The notes beneath the pieces are model-generated. The model did not search any database and was not told where the DNA came from. It worked only from the letters and a program-made list of their open reading frames with translations. A DNA stretch of 64,000 bases from CAYNNQ01 sp964398785 (lineage in GTDB: Bacteria > Desulfobacterota > Desulfovibrionia > Desulfovibrionales > Desulfonatronovibrionaceae): assembly GCA_964398785.1 (NCBI GenBank), contig CAYNNQ010000004.1, positions 1 to 64,000 of the forward strand. The letters run 5' to 3'. Below, piece by piece: positions 14,736 through 23,268 of the stretch (position 1 is its first letter; every line of letters starts with the position of its first letter). Made by a program: the position numbers and the translations under genes.

Positions 14736-17700
14736 CCCTGAGAAATTGTTCGCCCTGGAGGAAATAAACGTAAGCCGGCTCATGCTCTTCGGGTACCGCT
14801 ACTTTCCGCACGCGGATGTTTTGCTGCACCCGCGGATGACCATTCTGTCCGGGAATAACGCCGTGGGCAAAACCACTCTCCTGGACGCGGTGCAGACTGT
14901 TTTTGTCTGTCATTTGCGGCACATAAACCTGAATGCCGCTTCCGGGCATGGCGAGCGGGATCTGGCCGGACAGCTACAGGGTCGGATAGCCTGGATTTGC
15001 CTGCAGATAACCGGGCATGAGACAGTGGGGGCGGTCGGAGTGCGTATGCGGGTCAAGCCGAGCGGGGTGGGCGTGGAATTGCAGCCGTTTGTCCTGGAGG
15101 GAATAGAGCCGGAAAGCGGATTCTTCCTGGACGAGGAAACCGGACGCATCTGCGCAGACCGCCGGGAGCTTCAGAAAAACGTGCTCGCGGCGTCGCCTCT
15201 GGCTTTGGTCCGCGATTTTGAGAGTGTGGAGTCTTATCACCGCTTTCTTTTTGAAAACGGCTTGTTTCCCATGGATCTGTCCGCCAAAAGAGCGGGCAAG
15301 GAACTTTTTGGCGCTCTGTGGCAGCAGGTCAGCCGGCCACGCATGGACCGCCTGCACAAATTTCTGGAACGGATGCTTTGCTCGGAGAAGAAAAAGAAGA
15401 AATTGAGTTTTTCCCATGTGGAAACCTTGATGCAAAAAAGGCGGGACGTTGAGCAAAAGCTCAAGCGCCTGGAGTGGGTCCGGGACAAGCGCAGGCGTCT
15501 GGAAGGGCTCCTAAAGGGTCTGGACCGGGAGAGGTTCCGGGCGCTGGGCATGGACGCGGTCTTGAGCGTGTCCGCGCATGATAAACTGCGGGCCGATCTC
15601 ACGGAGCAGCAAAAGCGCGAAGAAGAAGGCAAAAAGAGATTGGGCGTATTGCGCGAGGAATTGGCCGGACTGGAAAAGGAGTTGGAGTCCCTGGAAGCGC
15701 AGCGGGACGATTATCTGGGCAGAAAATCGGATCTTAATCGCAGACTGGAGCATTACCGGGCGTACAAGGAGGCGGCGGACGCCCTGCCGGAGAAGCGGGA
15801 GCAAAGGCAAAAGGCCGAAGACGGGCTGAAGCGGGCTGAAGAGGAGCTTGGCGCCGCTCGGGAGAAAACGGGCCGGGTGGAAACCGAAATGGCCGAGCTT
15901 AAGGAATACCTGGCTGCCGCCCGGGAGCGGGAAAAGCGTCTCAGCCGGGAAGCCGGGCAATGGGAAGAGCTTTGCGCGGGGCTTAAACAATGCAGCGAAC
16001 TCTTTGGCCGGACCGTGCAAAACAGGCAAGAGTGGGAGCAGCTCAGGCGCGAGTTCCGGACCGAGTGGGAGCGATTTTGTTCCCTAAAGCATTTGCGCAG
16101 CGAGCGGGACGCCGCACAAAAGCGCCTGGACGCGCACTCGGACGCGCTTGAAAAGGCGGACCGTTTGAAGCGATATTTTGCTCCGGAAAAGGAATCCGGT
16201 TTCGAGCATGCGCGGCTTGATGAGGAAAGGAAGAAGCGCCAAGGGTTAATCAGGGAGGAATGGGCAAGGCGCCAGGAGTTGCACAAGCGTCTGGAAAAAT
16301 TGAACGGGGATATGGAGGAGCTCAAAAAAGGCCGCCCGCCCCTGCCTCCGAGTGCCGCCCGCCTGGTGGAAGACGGCTACGGCGTTCCCTATGCCGCCCG
16401 TTTCGAGCATCTGGACCTGAAAACGGCGGGAAAACAGCAGGCCGGGCTCGGTCCTTTCGTCAGTGCTCTGGAGCCGGCCAAAGGAAGCGAGGTGCAAGAT
16501 CTGGCAAAAGGCGAGGACCCTTTTTTGATAGTCGATCCGGAAGAGAGCAAACTGGCGGATTGCGGTATTGCGGCTGAAAGCGAGGAGGGAACAATCGCCG
16601 GGAGCGGCGGTCTTGGCTGGTATTCGCCGCACGGTCCGGTCCTGCTTGGAGTGGAGGCGCGCGCGGAGCAGATGCGCGAGATAAACCGGGAAATGGAAAA
16701 TCTGAGGCGGGAAGCAGGGGATAGCGAAGGAAGGGAAAAGGAGCTTAATTTTATCATCGACTTGATAGACGGCCTTTTGTCCGCGTGGACCGCGTACTTG
16801 GACAAAGACGTGGAAAACGAGTTCAAGCGCCTGGACGCAGAAGTGCGGGAACTGGAAGGCCGGGCCAAAACATTGCGCCTACAAAGGGCGGCCGTGGACA
16901 AGGTAAATGGGCTGGCCGGAGCCTTTGATTTTGAAAATGCTCCTAAAAAGCTTGAAAAGGAGAGAAAGGGGATTGAACGGGCGCGGGTGAGCCTGGATGA
17001 ACAAAAGAAGGAAAAAGACAGATTGGAGCAGACCATTTCCAAACTGGAACAGGATATAAAGACACTGCAAAAGGAGTATGAGGAGCACGCAGCGGAGGAG
17101 GCCAGGCTGCAAAACAAGATGCGGGCCCTGGAAGACGAGGAGCCCAGGGAGGTCCTGGAGGGAAAAATCGATTTCAGCCGGGCCGAGGAATTGGAACAAG
17201 AGCTGAAGCGCATTCAGGAAGAGATAAAGCGCAAGCGCCGGGTGCGGGAGCGCAAATTGGGCGAAGAAGGCGGTTGCAACACCGAATTGTCCGATTTGGC
17301 CGAAAACATAACCCGGCTGGAGCAAAAGGCCGCGGAGGCGGCTAAGAAGCGTAGCGAGGCCTTGCAAAGATTTTCCGAATTTTATCCCCGGGAGCCGGTG
17401 CCGGAGATGCGGGCCACGGAAAAAGAAAAGATAGCGGCTGAAGGCGAATGGGAGAGGCTCTGCCGCGAGCTGGACGGGGAGATAAGGGCTTTGGCCGAAG
17501 AACAGGACATTCGCGTTTCCCCGGACAGCGATCCGGAGACCGTGGTCGCGGACATGCTCAGCAATCTGCTTCCTCAGGATGTCACTCTGGAGGATCAGGA
17601 AAATACCCTGCGCGAATTGCGCACGGAGCTGGGCAAGATAGAGGGCAGGATCCGCAACTACGTGGAGCAGATCAGAACCGGGGTGGATCAGGAGATTCAT

Positions 17701-18342
17701 CAATTGGACCGCAAAATTTCCGGGGTCAACCGCATCCTTTCCGGACTTCGTTTCGGGCGGATACGGCGCATTTCCCTTCGCCGGGATACCAACCAGGCCT
17801 ACGAGGGGCTCAAAAAACTGCGCGGGAAACAGATGAACCTGTTTCAGCTGGACGGAAGCGTTTCCGTTCAGGAATTCATTGCCGACATCCAAAATACCAT
17901 CTACCGCTACGGTCGGACCAAGCTGGCCGAGGAGGAGATTCTGGATTACCGCAGTTATATCCGCATCGGGTACGAAGTTGAGGATGAGTCCGGAGAGAAT
18001 CGGACCGGCGGGCTTTCCGGAGGCGAGGGGCTGGGTATGAACTTGGCCATTTGCCTGAGCCTTCTTTTTTATTTTGGGAAAGAGCACGGCGCCGGGCAGG
18101 GGCAGGGAGTGTTGATGATGGCCCTGGACGAGGCCGAACGGCTGGATGACGAGTCGCTAAAGACAATACGCGGCCTTCTGGAGCAGGTCCATTGCCAGCT
18201 GTTGGTGGCCCTTCCCCGGGTGGTCGGGGTGCCGGGATCGCTTTGCCACATGCTTTCCCCTCTTTCCGAAGGGGTGACCCAGGTCAGCGTGTATCACGGA
18301 CAGGAAGGAAACTCGGAGGTGATGAGCGAGGGGCATTTATGA
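14728..18342 (+). CDS. jetC: Wadjet/Mks SMC ATPase JetC (MksB/MukB-like)
   Basis: A 1204-residue SMC-type ATPase. Head half 1 has Walker A GNNAVGKTT (42-50). Two long charged coiled-coil stretches (about 260-530 and 650-880) flank a globular region near 540-640 that would be the hinge. Head half 2 carries the ABC signature LSGGEG (1096-1101) and Walker B VLMMALDE (Asp1134, Glu1135). In Wadjet the dimeric motor extrudes DNA loops, detects small circular DNA and hands it to the JetD nuclease. Size matches JetC/MksB rather than chromosomal SMC plus ScpAB. The stop TGA overlaps the ATG of the nucleotidyltransferase gene (ATGA). Confidence 0.92.
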   Translation: MNSPEKLFALEEINVSRLMLFGYRYFPHADVLLHPRMTILSGNNAVGKTTLLDAVQTVFVCHLRHINLNAASGHGERDLAGQLQGRIAWICLQITGHETVGAVGVRMRVKPSGVGVELQPFVLEGIEPESGFFLDEETGRICADRRELQKNVLAASPLALVRDFESVESYHRFLFENGLFPMDLSAKRAGKELFGALWQQVSRPRMDRLHKFLERMLCSEKKKKKLSFSHVETLMQKRRDVEQKLKRLEWVRDKRRRLEGLLKGLDRERFRALGMDAVLSVSAHDKLRADLTEQQKREEEGKKRLGVLREELAGLEKELESLEAQRDDYLGRKSDLNRRLEHYRAYKEAADALPEKREQRQKAEDGLKRAEEELGAAREKTGRVETEMAELKEYLAAAREREKRLSREAGQWEELCAGLKQCSELFGRTVQNRQEWEQLRREFRTEWERFCSLKHLRSERDAAQKRLDAHSDALEKADRLKRYFAPEKESGFEHARLDEERKKRQGLIREEWARRQELHKRLEKLNGDMEELKKGRPPLPPSAARLVEDGYGVPYAARFEHLDLKTAGKQQAGLGPFVSALEPAKGSEVQDLAKGEDPFLIVDPEESKLADCGIAAESEEGTIAGSGGLGWYSPHGPVLLGVEARAEQMREINREMENLRREAGDSEGREKELNFIIDLIDGLLSAWTAYLDKDVENEFKRLDAEVRELEGRAKTLRLQRAAVDKVNGLAGAFDFENAPKKLEKERKGIERARVSLDEQKKEKDRLEQTISKLEQDIKTLQKEYEEHAAEEARLQNKMRALEDEEPREVLEGKIDFSRAEELEQELKRIQEEIKRKRRVRERKLGEEGGCNTELSDLAENITRLEQKAAEAAKKRSEALQRFSEFYPREPVPEMRATEKEKIAAEGEWERLCRELDGEIRALAEEQDIRVSPDSDPETVVADMLSNLLPQDVTLEDQENTLRELRTELGKIEGRIRNYVEQIRTGVDQEIHQLDRKISGVNRILSGLRFGRIRRISLRRDTNQAYEGLKKLRGKQMNLFQLDGSVSVQEFIADIQNTIYRYGRTKLAEEEILDYRSYIRIGYEVEDESGENRTGGLSGGEGLGMNLAICLSLLFYFGKEHGAGQGQGVLMMALDEAERLDDESLKTIRGLLEQVHCQLLVALPRVVGVPGSLCHMLSPLSEGVTQVSVYHGQEGNSEVMSEGHL

Positions 18343-18635
18343 ACAAAAGGGACATAGAAAAAAAAATACGGGCCAACAGAGAATTATTGCAAAAATTTTC
18401 AGTTAAAAAAGTTATGCTTTTCGGTTCCTCGGTTCGGGGAGAAGCTTTGCCGAAAAGCGATATTGATCTTCTGGTGGAATTTGAACCGGATGCGGAGATA
18501 GGGTTGTTTGAGTTTATTCAGTTGAAGGATGAATTGAGCAAGTTGCTTGGAATTTCTGTTGATTTGGTGACCGAGGACTCCCTTCATCCGGAACTTAGAG
18601 GTGATATACTTCGGGAGGCCCGGCATGTCGACTAG
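18339..18635 (+). CDS. mntA: MntA-type minimal nucleotidyltransferase antitoxin
   Basis: A 98-residue nucleotidyltransferase with GSSVRG (29-34) and SDIDLLV (40-46) giving the metal-binding Asp41 and Asp43, and a third acidic residue in ISVDLV. MntA antitoxins neutralise HEPN toxins by attaching AMP to a tyrosine next to the toxin active site. The start overlaps the jetC stop as ATGA, and the end overlaps the HEPN gene by 11 bases, so it is translated as part of the Wadjet message. It lies where jetD would be expected to follow jetC directly. Confidence 0.9.
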   Translation: MNKRDIEKKIRANRELLQKFSVKKVMLFGSSVRGEALPKSDIDLLVEFEPDAEIGLFEFIQLKDELSKLLGISVDLVTEDSLHPELRGDILREARHVD

Positions 18636-19008
18636 GAAATGGCAATTTCGCCTCCGGGATATGCTTGAATCAAGCCGAAAGATACAGTCGTATATCCAAG
18701 GACTTAGCTTTGATGATTTTTGCGATGATGAAAAGACTATGGACGCGGTAATCCGCCAGCTAACCGTTATCGGAGAGGCATCTGCTCATATACCGCGCGA
18801 AATTGCAGTTGCTTACCCTGAAATACCCTGGGATGTAATCCGGGGAATGCGTAATGTGATTGTACATGAATACTTTGGAGTGAATATTCGTATTGTGTGG
18901 ACTACGGCAAATAAGAATATTCCCGAGTTACATAATCGGCTTGAAAAGCTGATACAAAAGCTCGCCGAAGAAGGTAAATGTACCCATGAATCTTTGGGCG
19001 ATGATTAG
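18625..19008 (+). CDS. hepT: HepT-like HEPN RNase toxin
   Basis: A 127-residue helical HEPN-domain protein (formerly DUF86). The RNase motif Rx4HxY is intact: Arg76, His81 and Tyr83 in RNVIVHEYF, the tyrosine being the site that MntA adenylylates in studied pairs. I start it at the ATG at 18625, inside the end of mntA, where the HEPN homology begins (MSTRKWQFRL); an in-frame start at 18601 is possible. HepT toxins cleave RNA, including tRNA ends. It lies nine bases before jetD. Confidence 0.9.
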   Translation: MSTRKWQFRLRDMLESSRKIQSYIQGLSFDDFCDDEKTMDAVIRQLTVIGEASAHIPREIAVAYPEIPWDVIRGMRNVIVHEYFGVNIRIVWTTANKNIPELHNRLEKLIQKLAEEGKCTHESLGDD

Positions 19009-19017
19009 CCGGCAGTC

Positions 19018-20073
19018 ATGAACAGCCGCGGCAAAAAAGACGTGCTTAAACTGTGCTCGGCCTGGCAGGCCCTTTTGGAGCAGGGAAGGAGACCATTCAG
19101 CTCGCATTTCGATAAGCTGGTCCGGGCTGGGATAGCGGAGAAAAAGAGCAGCCGGGTGGAACTTTTGGACCCGGAAACATTGCTCGAGTTAATCGAGACC
19201 CATTGCCCCAAGGAGCGCCAAAAACAGGCAGAAGCCCAAAAATTAGTTGCCAGGCTCGGCCTGGATGTCGCCGTAAGTTCCCGCGCGGATGAATGCCTGC
19301 GCTTGCTCCGGGCGATCGAGACCGGGAAAAGTTGCATTTCTTCCGGCCTCATGCAGCAGGCGAGCGCTGAACTGTTCGGAGATTCCAAGCATATCGGACG
19401 GGTCGCGGTCCTGAAAAACATATGGCAGGCGGGTGTTCCGTCCCGGGGCAGGCTGGAACTAAAAGCCTTTTCCCCGTGTCCGCATCGGGAAACCGGACTG
19501 GACCTGGCCGAGGTTACATATGTGGCCGGTTCGGTTCTGATTGACCCCCTCGGGAGCGCGGGCCCGGAAGGTTTTGATTTTAAAGCGGTCCGCCGGGTGG
19601 TTACTTGCGAGAACCTGGAGCCGTTCAGGCAAATAGGTCTGGATGATGGATTGTTGATTTATTGCGGAGGATATTCCTCGCGCCTGCTCGTATCCTGGCT
19701 GAGAGCCCTGCCTGTCGATTGCGCTTGGGTGCATTTCGGGGATGTGGACATGGATGGGGTGAGCATATTTGAAGATCTTGTCCGCAAGAGTGGGCGCGAG
19801 GGCAGTTTTTTTCCGGACAAGTCGGCTTTGGACCGGGTCGCGGAATTTTTGCCGCAATGGAGAGGCAGTCGGGAAATGGACCCGGACAAATTCTTGTTTC
19901 CGCAGGTGCGGGATTTGGCCGCGATGGTTAAAAACAAGGACTTGTTCGTGGAACAGGAAGGGTTGGTTGCCGCCTGCCGGTTAAACGGTCTGGATTTGCG
20001 GGATTTGGGTATAGACGGATATTTGGCTCCTAGGGCGGATGCCGGGAACAAAAGTCGGGATGGGAAGGAATGA
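19018..20073 (+). CDS. jetD: Wadjet TOPRIM nuclease JetD (MksG-like)
   Basis: A 351-residue protein with an N-terminal helical region (1-130, corresponding to the DUF3322-type part) and a C-terminal TOPRIM domain of the DUF2220 type: Glu198 in TCENLEPF, GGYSS (217-221) and the metal-binding DVDMDG (242-247). JetD cleaves circular DNA delivered by JetABC. All TOPRIM acidic residues are present, so it should be active. It has a weak ribosome binding site and follows hepT after nine bases, so its translation may depend on the upstream genes. The short length is within the range of JetD proteins. Confidence 0.88.
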   Translation: MNSRGKKDVLKLCSAWQALLEQGRRPFSSHFDKLVRAGIAEKKSSRVELLDPETLLELIETHCPKERQKQAEAQKLVARLGLDVAVSSRADECLRLLRAIETGKSCISSGLMQQASAELFGDSKHIGRVAVLKNIWQAGVPSRGRLELKAFSPCPHRETGLDLAEVTYVAGSVLIDPLGSAGPEGFDFKAVRRVVTCENLEPFRQIGLDDGLLIYCGGYSSRLLVSWLRALPVDCAWVHFGDVDMDGVSIFEDLVRKSGREGSFFPDKSALDRVAEFLPQWRGSREMDPDKFLFPQVRDLAAMVKNKDLFVEQEGLVAACRLNGLDLRDLGIDGYLAPRADAGNKSRDGKE

Positions 20074-20125
20074 TTTTTTATTGATTTGTATTATGAAACA
20101 CAGTTCGTAATACGGAGGTGGAAAT

Positions 20126-20325
20126 ATGATAACCTTAAGACTTGATCCCGAGTTGGAAAAGGAAGTTCGTTCAACCGCGGAAAATTTTGGACTGACAAAA
20201 TCGGAGTTGATGGCAAAATAGCGCTGCCTATGGATCTTGCGGATTTATGCTTGGTTTATATATCTGAAAAGTTTGATCTAGATACTATACCCACAATAGA
20301 TACGATTTTACAGTATATCGGATAA
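20126..20325 (+). pseudogene. Fused relic of a VapBC toxin-antitoxin pair
   Basis: An ATG with GGAGG (20114-20118) starts a ribbon-helix-helix antitoxin (MITLRLDPELEKEVRSTAEN plus FGLTKSELMAK) that stops after 31 codons at 20219-20221. In another frame directly across that stop comes the C-terminus of a PIN-domain toxin (ALPMDLADLCLVYIS…, with the conserved acidic PMDLAD motif) ending at 20323-20325. The middle, meaning the antitoxin tail and most of the toxin, is deleted. This is a non-functional scar at the end of the Wadjet locus. Confidence 0.7.
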
Positions 20326-20401
20326 AAGACATTAGAACTTTCAAAATGGCCATTGTCTAATTCCCGCCCGGAATAGCCTCTTCCTTTTACCCGGGGGATA
20401 T

Positions 20402-20767
20402 ATGCTGGCAGATGCCGTACTTGTCCTTCATTTTGCGTTTATTGTCTTTGTGGTTGTGGGCGGGCTAGTGGTCCTTAAATGGCCCAGGGCGGCATTTCTG
20501 CACCTCCCGGCGGCCGCGTGGGGGGCTTTGGTGGAGTTTTTCGCGTGGTATTGCCCGCTTACGCCCCTGGAAATCGGGCTGCGCTACAAGGCCCATGAAA
20601 GCAGTTATTCCGGCGGATTTATCGAGCACTATCTCTTGGCGCTCATATATCCGGAGGGCCTGACCCGGGAAATTCAGTTAATCCTCGGCGGCCTGGTGGT
20701 GGCCGTAAATGTTGCGGTCTATTTGTTGGTCCTGTTGCGCTTTCGCGGCAAATCCAAGGTCAGTTGA
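20402..20767 (+). CDS. DUF2784 family membrane protein
   Basis: A 121-residue protein with three to four membrane spans and the DUF2784 pattern: ADAVLVLHFAFIVFVVVGG at the start, PAAAWGALVEFFAWYCPLTPLE in the middle and a YSGGFIEHYLLALIYP motif. Function of the family is unknown. GGGGG occurs just before the ATG. It converges with bioC, the two genes overlapping by eight bases. Confidence 0.85.
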   Translation: MLADAVLVLHFAFIVFVVVGGLVVLKWPRAAFLHLPAAAWGALVEFFAWYCPLTPLEIGLRYKAHESSYSGGFIEHYLLALIYPEGLTREIQLILGGLVVAVNVAVYLLVLLRFRGKSKVS

Positions 20768-21509
20768 TTTTGCCGCTCAGGTAGAGTATCCTGTAGGTGG
20801 CGGTTATCCCGCCTTTCGGGCCGGGGAAGTTTTCCGCGTAGAAGGCGCGGAATTTTTCCAGCCCTTGTTTGTTCGCCCGCTTGGGACCGCCGGTCCAGGT
20901 CGCCCCGGTTTCCTTGTGGCTTTTCAAAAAGGCAATCGGGTCCGGATACAGGACCACTTTTTCGCTGATTTCATGCTCCACGTTCGGGCAGACATTTTTC
21001 ACCGCTCCAAGGCACGGCTCTACGTCCGGCAGGTCATGTACCTGGCCGAATCCGCTTTTTCCCGCGGCCAGGGCCATTTCCGGAAATGTCCCGGCCACAA
21101 AAAAAGCCAGGGAAAAGCTTCCGCCGCTTTTGACCAGGCGAAGGCACTCCGGAATCGACCTTTCCGGGGCGCTGAACCACTGCATGGTCGAGGAGCTCAG
21201 CAAGGCGCTGAATGTCGGGGATGAAAAGGGGAGCCGTTCTCCGTCCGCCCTGATTTTCAAGTTTCCTTTTCCGGGCACGACCCGCAGCATCTTTTCCGAT
21301 ATATCCAGGGCCAGATAATTTTTATATTTTTTTCGCCGCCTAAATTCCTCAAAGACGAAACCCCCGCCCGCGCCGATTTCCAGGATAAGTCCGTTTCCTT
21401 CGCTTTTTAAACGCTCCACGCACTCGGCGGCGATGTTTTTTTGCAGCCCGGCCCGGTCCCGGTAGGTCCGGGCGCTTCTGTCGAAATTTTTATTTATCCT
21501 ATCCCGCAC
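20760..21509 (-). CDS. bioC: Malonyl-ACP O-methyltransferase-like protein
   Basis: A 249-residue class I SAM methyltransferase. Motif I is LEIGAGGG, followed by an acidic strand end (ALDIS) and the RADGERLPF and SSSTMQWF segments that match BioC (ADAE.LPF…, SN.A.QW). BioC methylates malonyl-ACP so that fatty-acid synthesis can build the pimeloyl chain of biotin. I choose GTG 21509 (GAGGTGG upstream) because the family begins IN.NF.RSA.TY; an in-frame ATG at 21563 would overlap the neighbouring gene by 65 bases. It overlaps the upstream hydrolase by 11 bases. Confidence 0.85.
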   Translation of the reverse strand: MRDRINKNFDRSARTYRDRAGLQKNIAAECVERLKSEGNGLILEIGAGGGFVFEEFRRRKKYKNYLALDISEKMLRVVPGKGNLKIRADGERLPFSSPTFSALLSSSTMQWFSAPERSIPECLRLVKSGGSFSLAFFVAGTFPEMALAAGKSGFGQVHDLPDVEPCLGAVKNVCPNVEHEISEKVVLYPDPIAFLKSHKETGATWTGGPKRANKQGLEKFRAFYAENFPGPKGGITATYRILYLSGKIN

Positions 21510-22092
21510 CCATCCACCTCGCGATTTCCGTTTCCGGGAAGAAATGCCCGCAGTCGGCGACATGAAAGCGGTTTAGCCAGGCCTCGGGCCAGTGTTTTTT
21601 TTCCTTTTTGAAGTTGACGATGCGGTCGCGGCTTGCCCGGACCAGGGTCATATTGGGAGGCGGCTTTTGGGGGATTTCGGTTTTGGATTGGCGCAAAAAT
21701 CCGAGTCCTTCCTCGAGACTTTCAAAGTCCATATCTTGCACGGATTTTTTTATCCCGCATTTGGCCCAGAAATCGTTTATTACCTGTTGGGGCCTTTCGC
21801 GCATCCCTTTTTGCATGTCCTCTAGCGCCCAGGTGGGGACCGAGTTCGGGAGATGAAGAAAAGGGGCCAAAAGGACAATTTCCCTGTCCGGCCACATTTC
21901 GGGGTGCTTGAGAACGATATGCGCTCCGGTGGACCAGGCGATTACGCGGGAAAAATTTTCCCTTAGTTTGAGGACTATATCCTCTTCCGCGTGGGGCAGA
22001 AAGGGGGCGATAAAAGCGCATCCCACGTTCAATCCCGGAAACAATGCACGCGGCCCGGCCCAGCCGGAGATAAAGAGCGTGTTTTCAAGCAT
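21499..22092 (-). CDS. Alpha/beta-hydrolase, likely pimeloyl-ACP esterase of BioH/BioG role
   Basis: A 197-residue small alpha/beta-hydrolase. The nucleophile motif is AWSTGAH (Ser54), with a late His in CGHFFPE (about 184) and an Asp in ASRDRIVNF as the third triad member. Standing between bioF and bioC, it most likely demethylates pimeloyl-ACP methyl ester, the step done by BioH, BioG, BioK or BioJ in different bacteria. It is shorter than BioH (about 255) and similar in size to BioG. The first Gly of the usual GxSxG is Ala, so I leave the symbol empty. Confidence 0.7.
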   Translation of the reverse strand: MLENTLFISGWAGPRALFPGLNVGCAFIAPFLPHAEEDIVLKLRENFSRVIAWSTGAHIVLKHPEMWPDREIVLLAPFLHLPNSVPTWALEDMQKGMRERPQQVINDFWAKCGIKKSVQDMDFESLEEGLGFLRQSKTEIPQKPPPNMTLVRASRDRIVNFKKEKKHWPEAWLNRFHVADCGHFFPETEIARWMGAG

Positions 22093-22093
22093 T

Positions 22094-23257
22094 TTAACCG
22101 CGCCCCTTGCCCAGTTGCCAAAAGGCGTTTTTAAGCATGTCCAGCTCGTTTCCGGTCATATCCGCGCGCAGGGAAAGGCGCAGCCTGGCCGTGTTTTCCG
22201 GGACAGTGGGGGGGCGGATGGCCGGGAGGAAAAGTCCTTTCTCCCGGAGAAATCCGGCTGCATCCAGGGTCTCGTGGTTCGCCCCGATTATAACCGGAAT
22301 GATCTGGGAGTCCCCGGGACCGGAATCAAATCCCTGCTCTTTTAAAAAATCAGAGATGTGCCGGCTTACCTGGAGGAGTCTTTTCCCTTCCTCCGGGTGG
22401 GCAAGGACATGTTCCACAGCGGCCAAACTGGCTCCGGTGACCGCCGGGGGAAGCGCTGTGGAATAGATAAACGCCCGGCCCTTGGTAGTGATGAACCGGA
22501 TTATATCTTCAGATCCGGCTATATATCCGCCGTGCGATCCCAGGGCCTTGCTGAAGGTTCCCATATGCACATCCACTTCGGAAGAGAGGTCCATCTCCGC
22601 GGCCAGACCCCGACCCCGGCCGAAAATCCCGGTGGCGTGGGCTTCGTCCACGACCAGGAGCGCGTCGTGCTCCCGGCAGAGGCGGACGATATCCTCAAGC
22701 GGGGCCAAATCCCCGTCCATGCTGAAAACCGTGTCGGTTATAACCAGTTTTTCGGCATGATCTTTGTATCTTTTGAGTTGGTGAGACAGGTGCTCCACGT
22801 CCAGGTGGCGGTAGCGGATTTGTCTGCACCTGGACAGAATGCAGCCGTCCACGATGCTGGCGTGATTCAGTTTGTCCGAGAACACGGCTGTCTTCCGGCC
22901 GGCCAGGGCGGTCAGGATGCACAGGTTGGCCGCGTATCCGGATCCGACCACCAGAGCTGATTCCTGTCTTTTGAGCTGGGCTGTCTGTTTTTCCAGTTCG
23001 GTGTGGGTATTGTATTGTCCGCTTATAAGGCGGGAAGCGCCACTGGATGTACCGTGTTTTATTGTCTCGTCCGCTGCAGCCTGGACAAGGGCGTGGCTGT
23101 CGGCTAGGCCCAAATAGTTGTTTGAAGCCAGATTGAGGAGCCTTTGCCCGTTTTGCACCAGATAGAGTTCCGCGCCTCGGTCTATTCTCTCGGGTATTCT
23201 GCGTAGAGCCGAATCGTTCTCAAGGGTATGCAGTTGGCTGCGGATGTTTTTGAGCAT
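22094..23257 (-). CDS. bioF: 8-amino-7-oxononanoate synthase
   Basis: A 387-residue PLP-dependent alpha-oxoamine synthase that joins pimeloyl-ACP and alanine. Visible: LASNNYLGLA (43-52), GSGYAAN (105-111), DEAHATG (204-210) and the PLP-binding Lys237 in GTFSKALGSHGG. Length is normal. It is first in the bioF-hydrolase-bioC operon, separated from the hydrolase by one base. A MITE-like repeat ends about 10 bp upstream, so the promoter either lies in the repeat or beyond. bioA, bioD and bioB are not in the window. Confidence 0.92.
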   Translation of the reverse strand: MLKNIRSQLHTLENDSALRRIPERIDRGAELYLVQNGQRLLNLASNNYLGLADSHALVQAAADETIKHGTSSGASRLISGQYNTHTELEKQTAQLKRQESALVVGSGYAANLCILTALAGRKTAVFSDKLNHASIVDGCILSRCRQIRYRHLDVEHLSHQLKRYKDHAEKLVITDTVFSMDGDLAPLEDIVRLCREHDALLVVDEAHATGIFGRGRGLAAEMDLSSEVDVHMGTFSKALGSHGGYIAGSEDIIRFITTKGRAFIYSTALPPAVTGASLAAVEHVLAHPEEGKRLLQVSRHISDFLKEQGFDSGPGDSQIIPVIIGANHETLDAAGFLREKGLFLPAIRPPTVPENTARLRLSLRADMTGNELDMLKNAFWQLGKGRG

Positions 23258-23268
23258 ATACGTTTACT

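Noticed and set aside
16879..18087. Long open frame on the minus strand (402 codons)
   Set aside because: Antisense to jetC; low-complexity composition mirrors the coiled-coil coding strand.
12423..20073. Interpretation as the housekeeping chromosomal condensin MukBEF
   Set aside because: The presence of a TOPRIM-type jetD in the same operon, and the TA and repeat context, fit Wadjet/MksBEFG better; a chromosomal role cannot be fully excluded.
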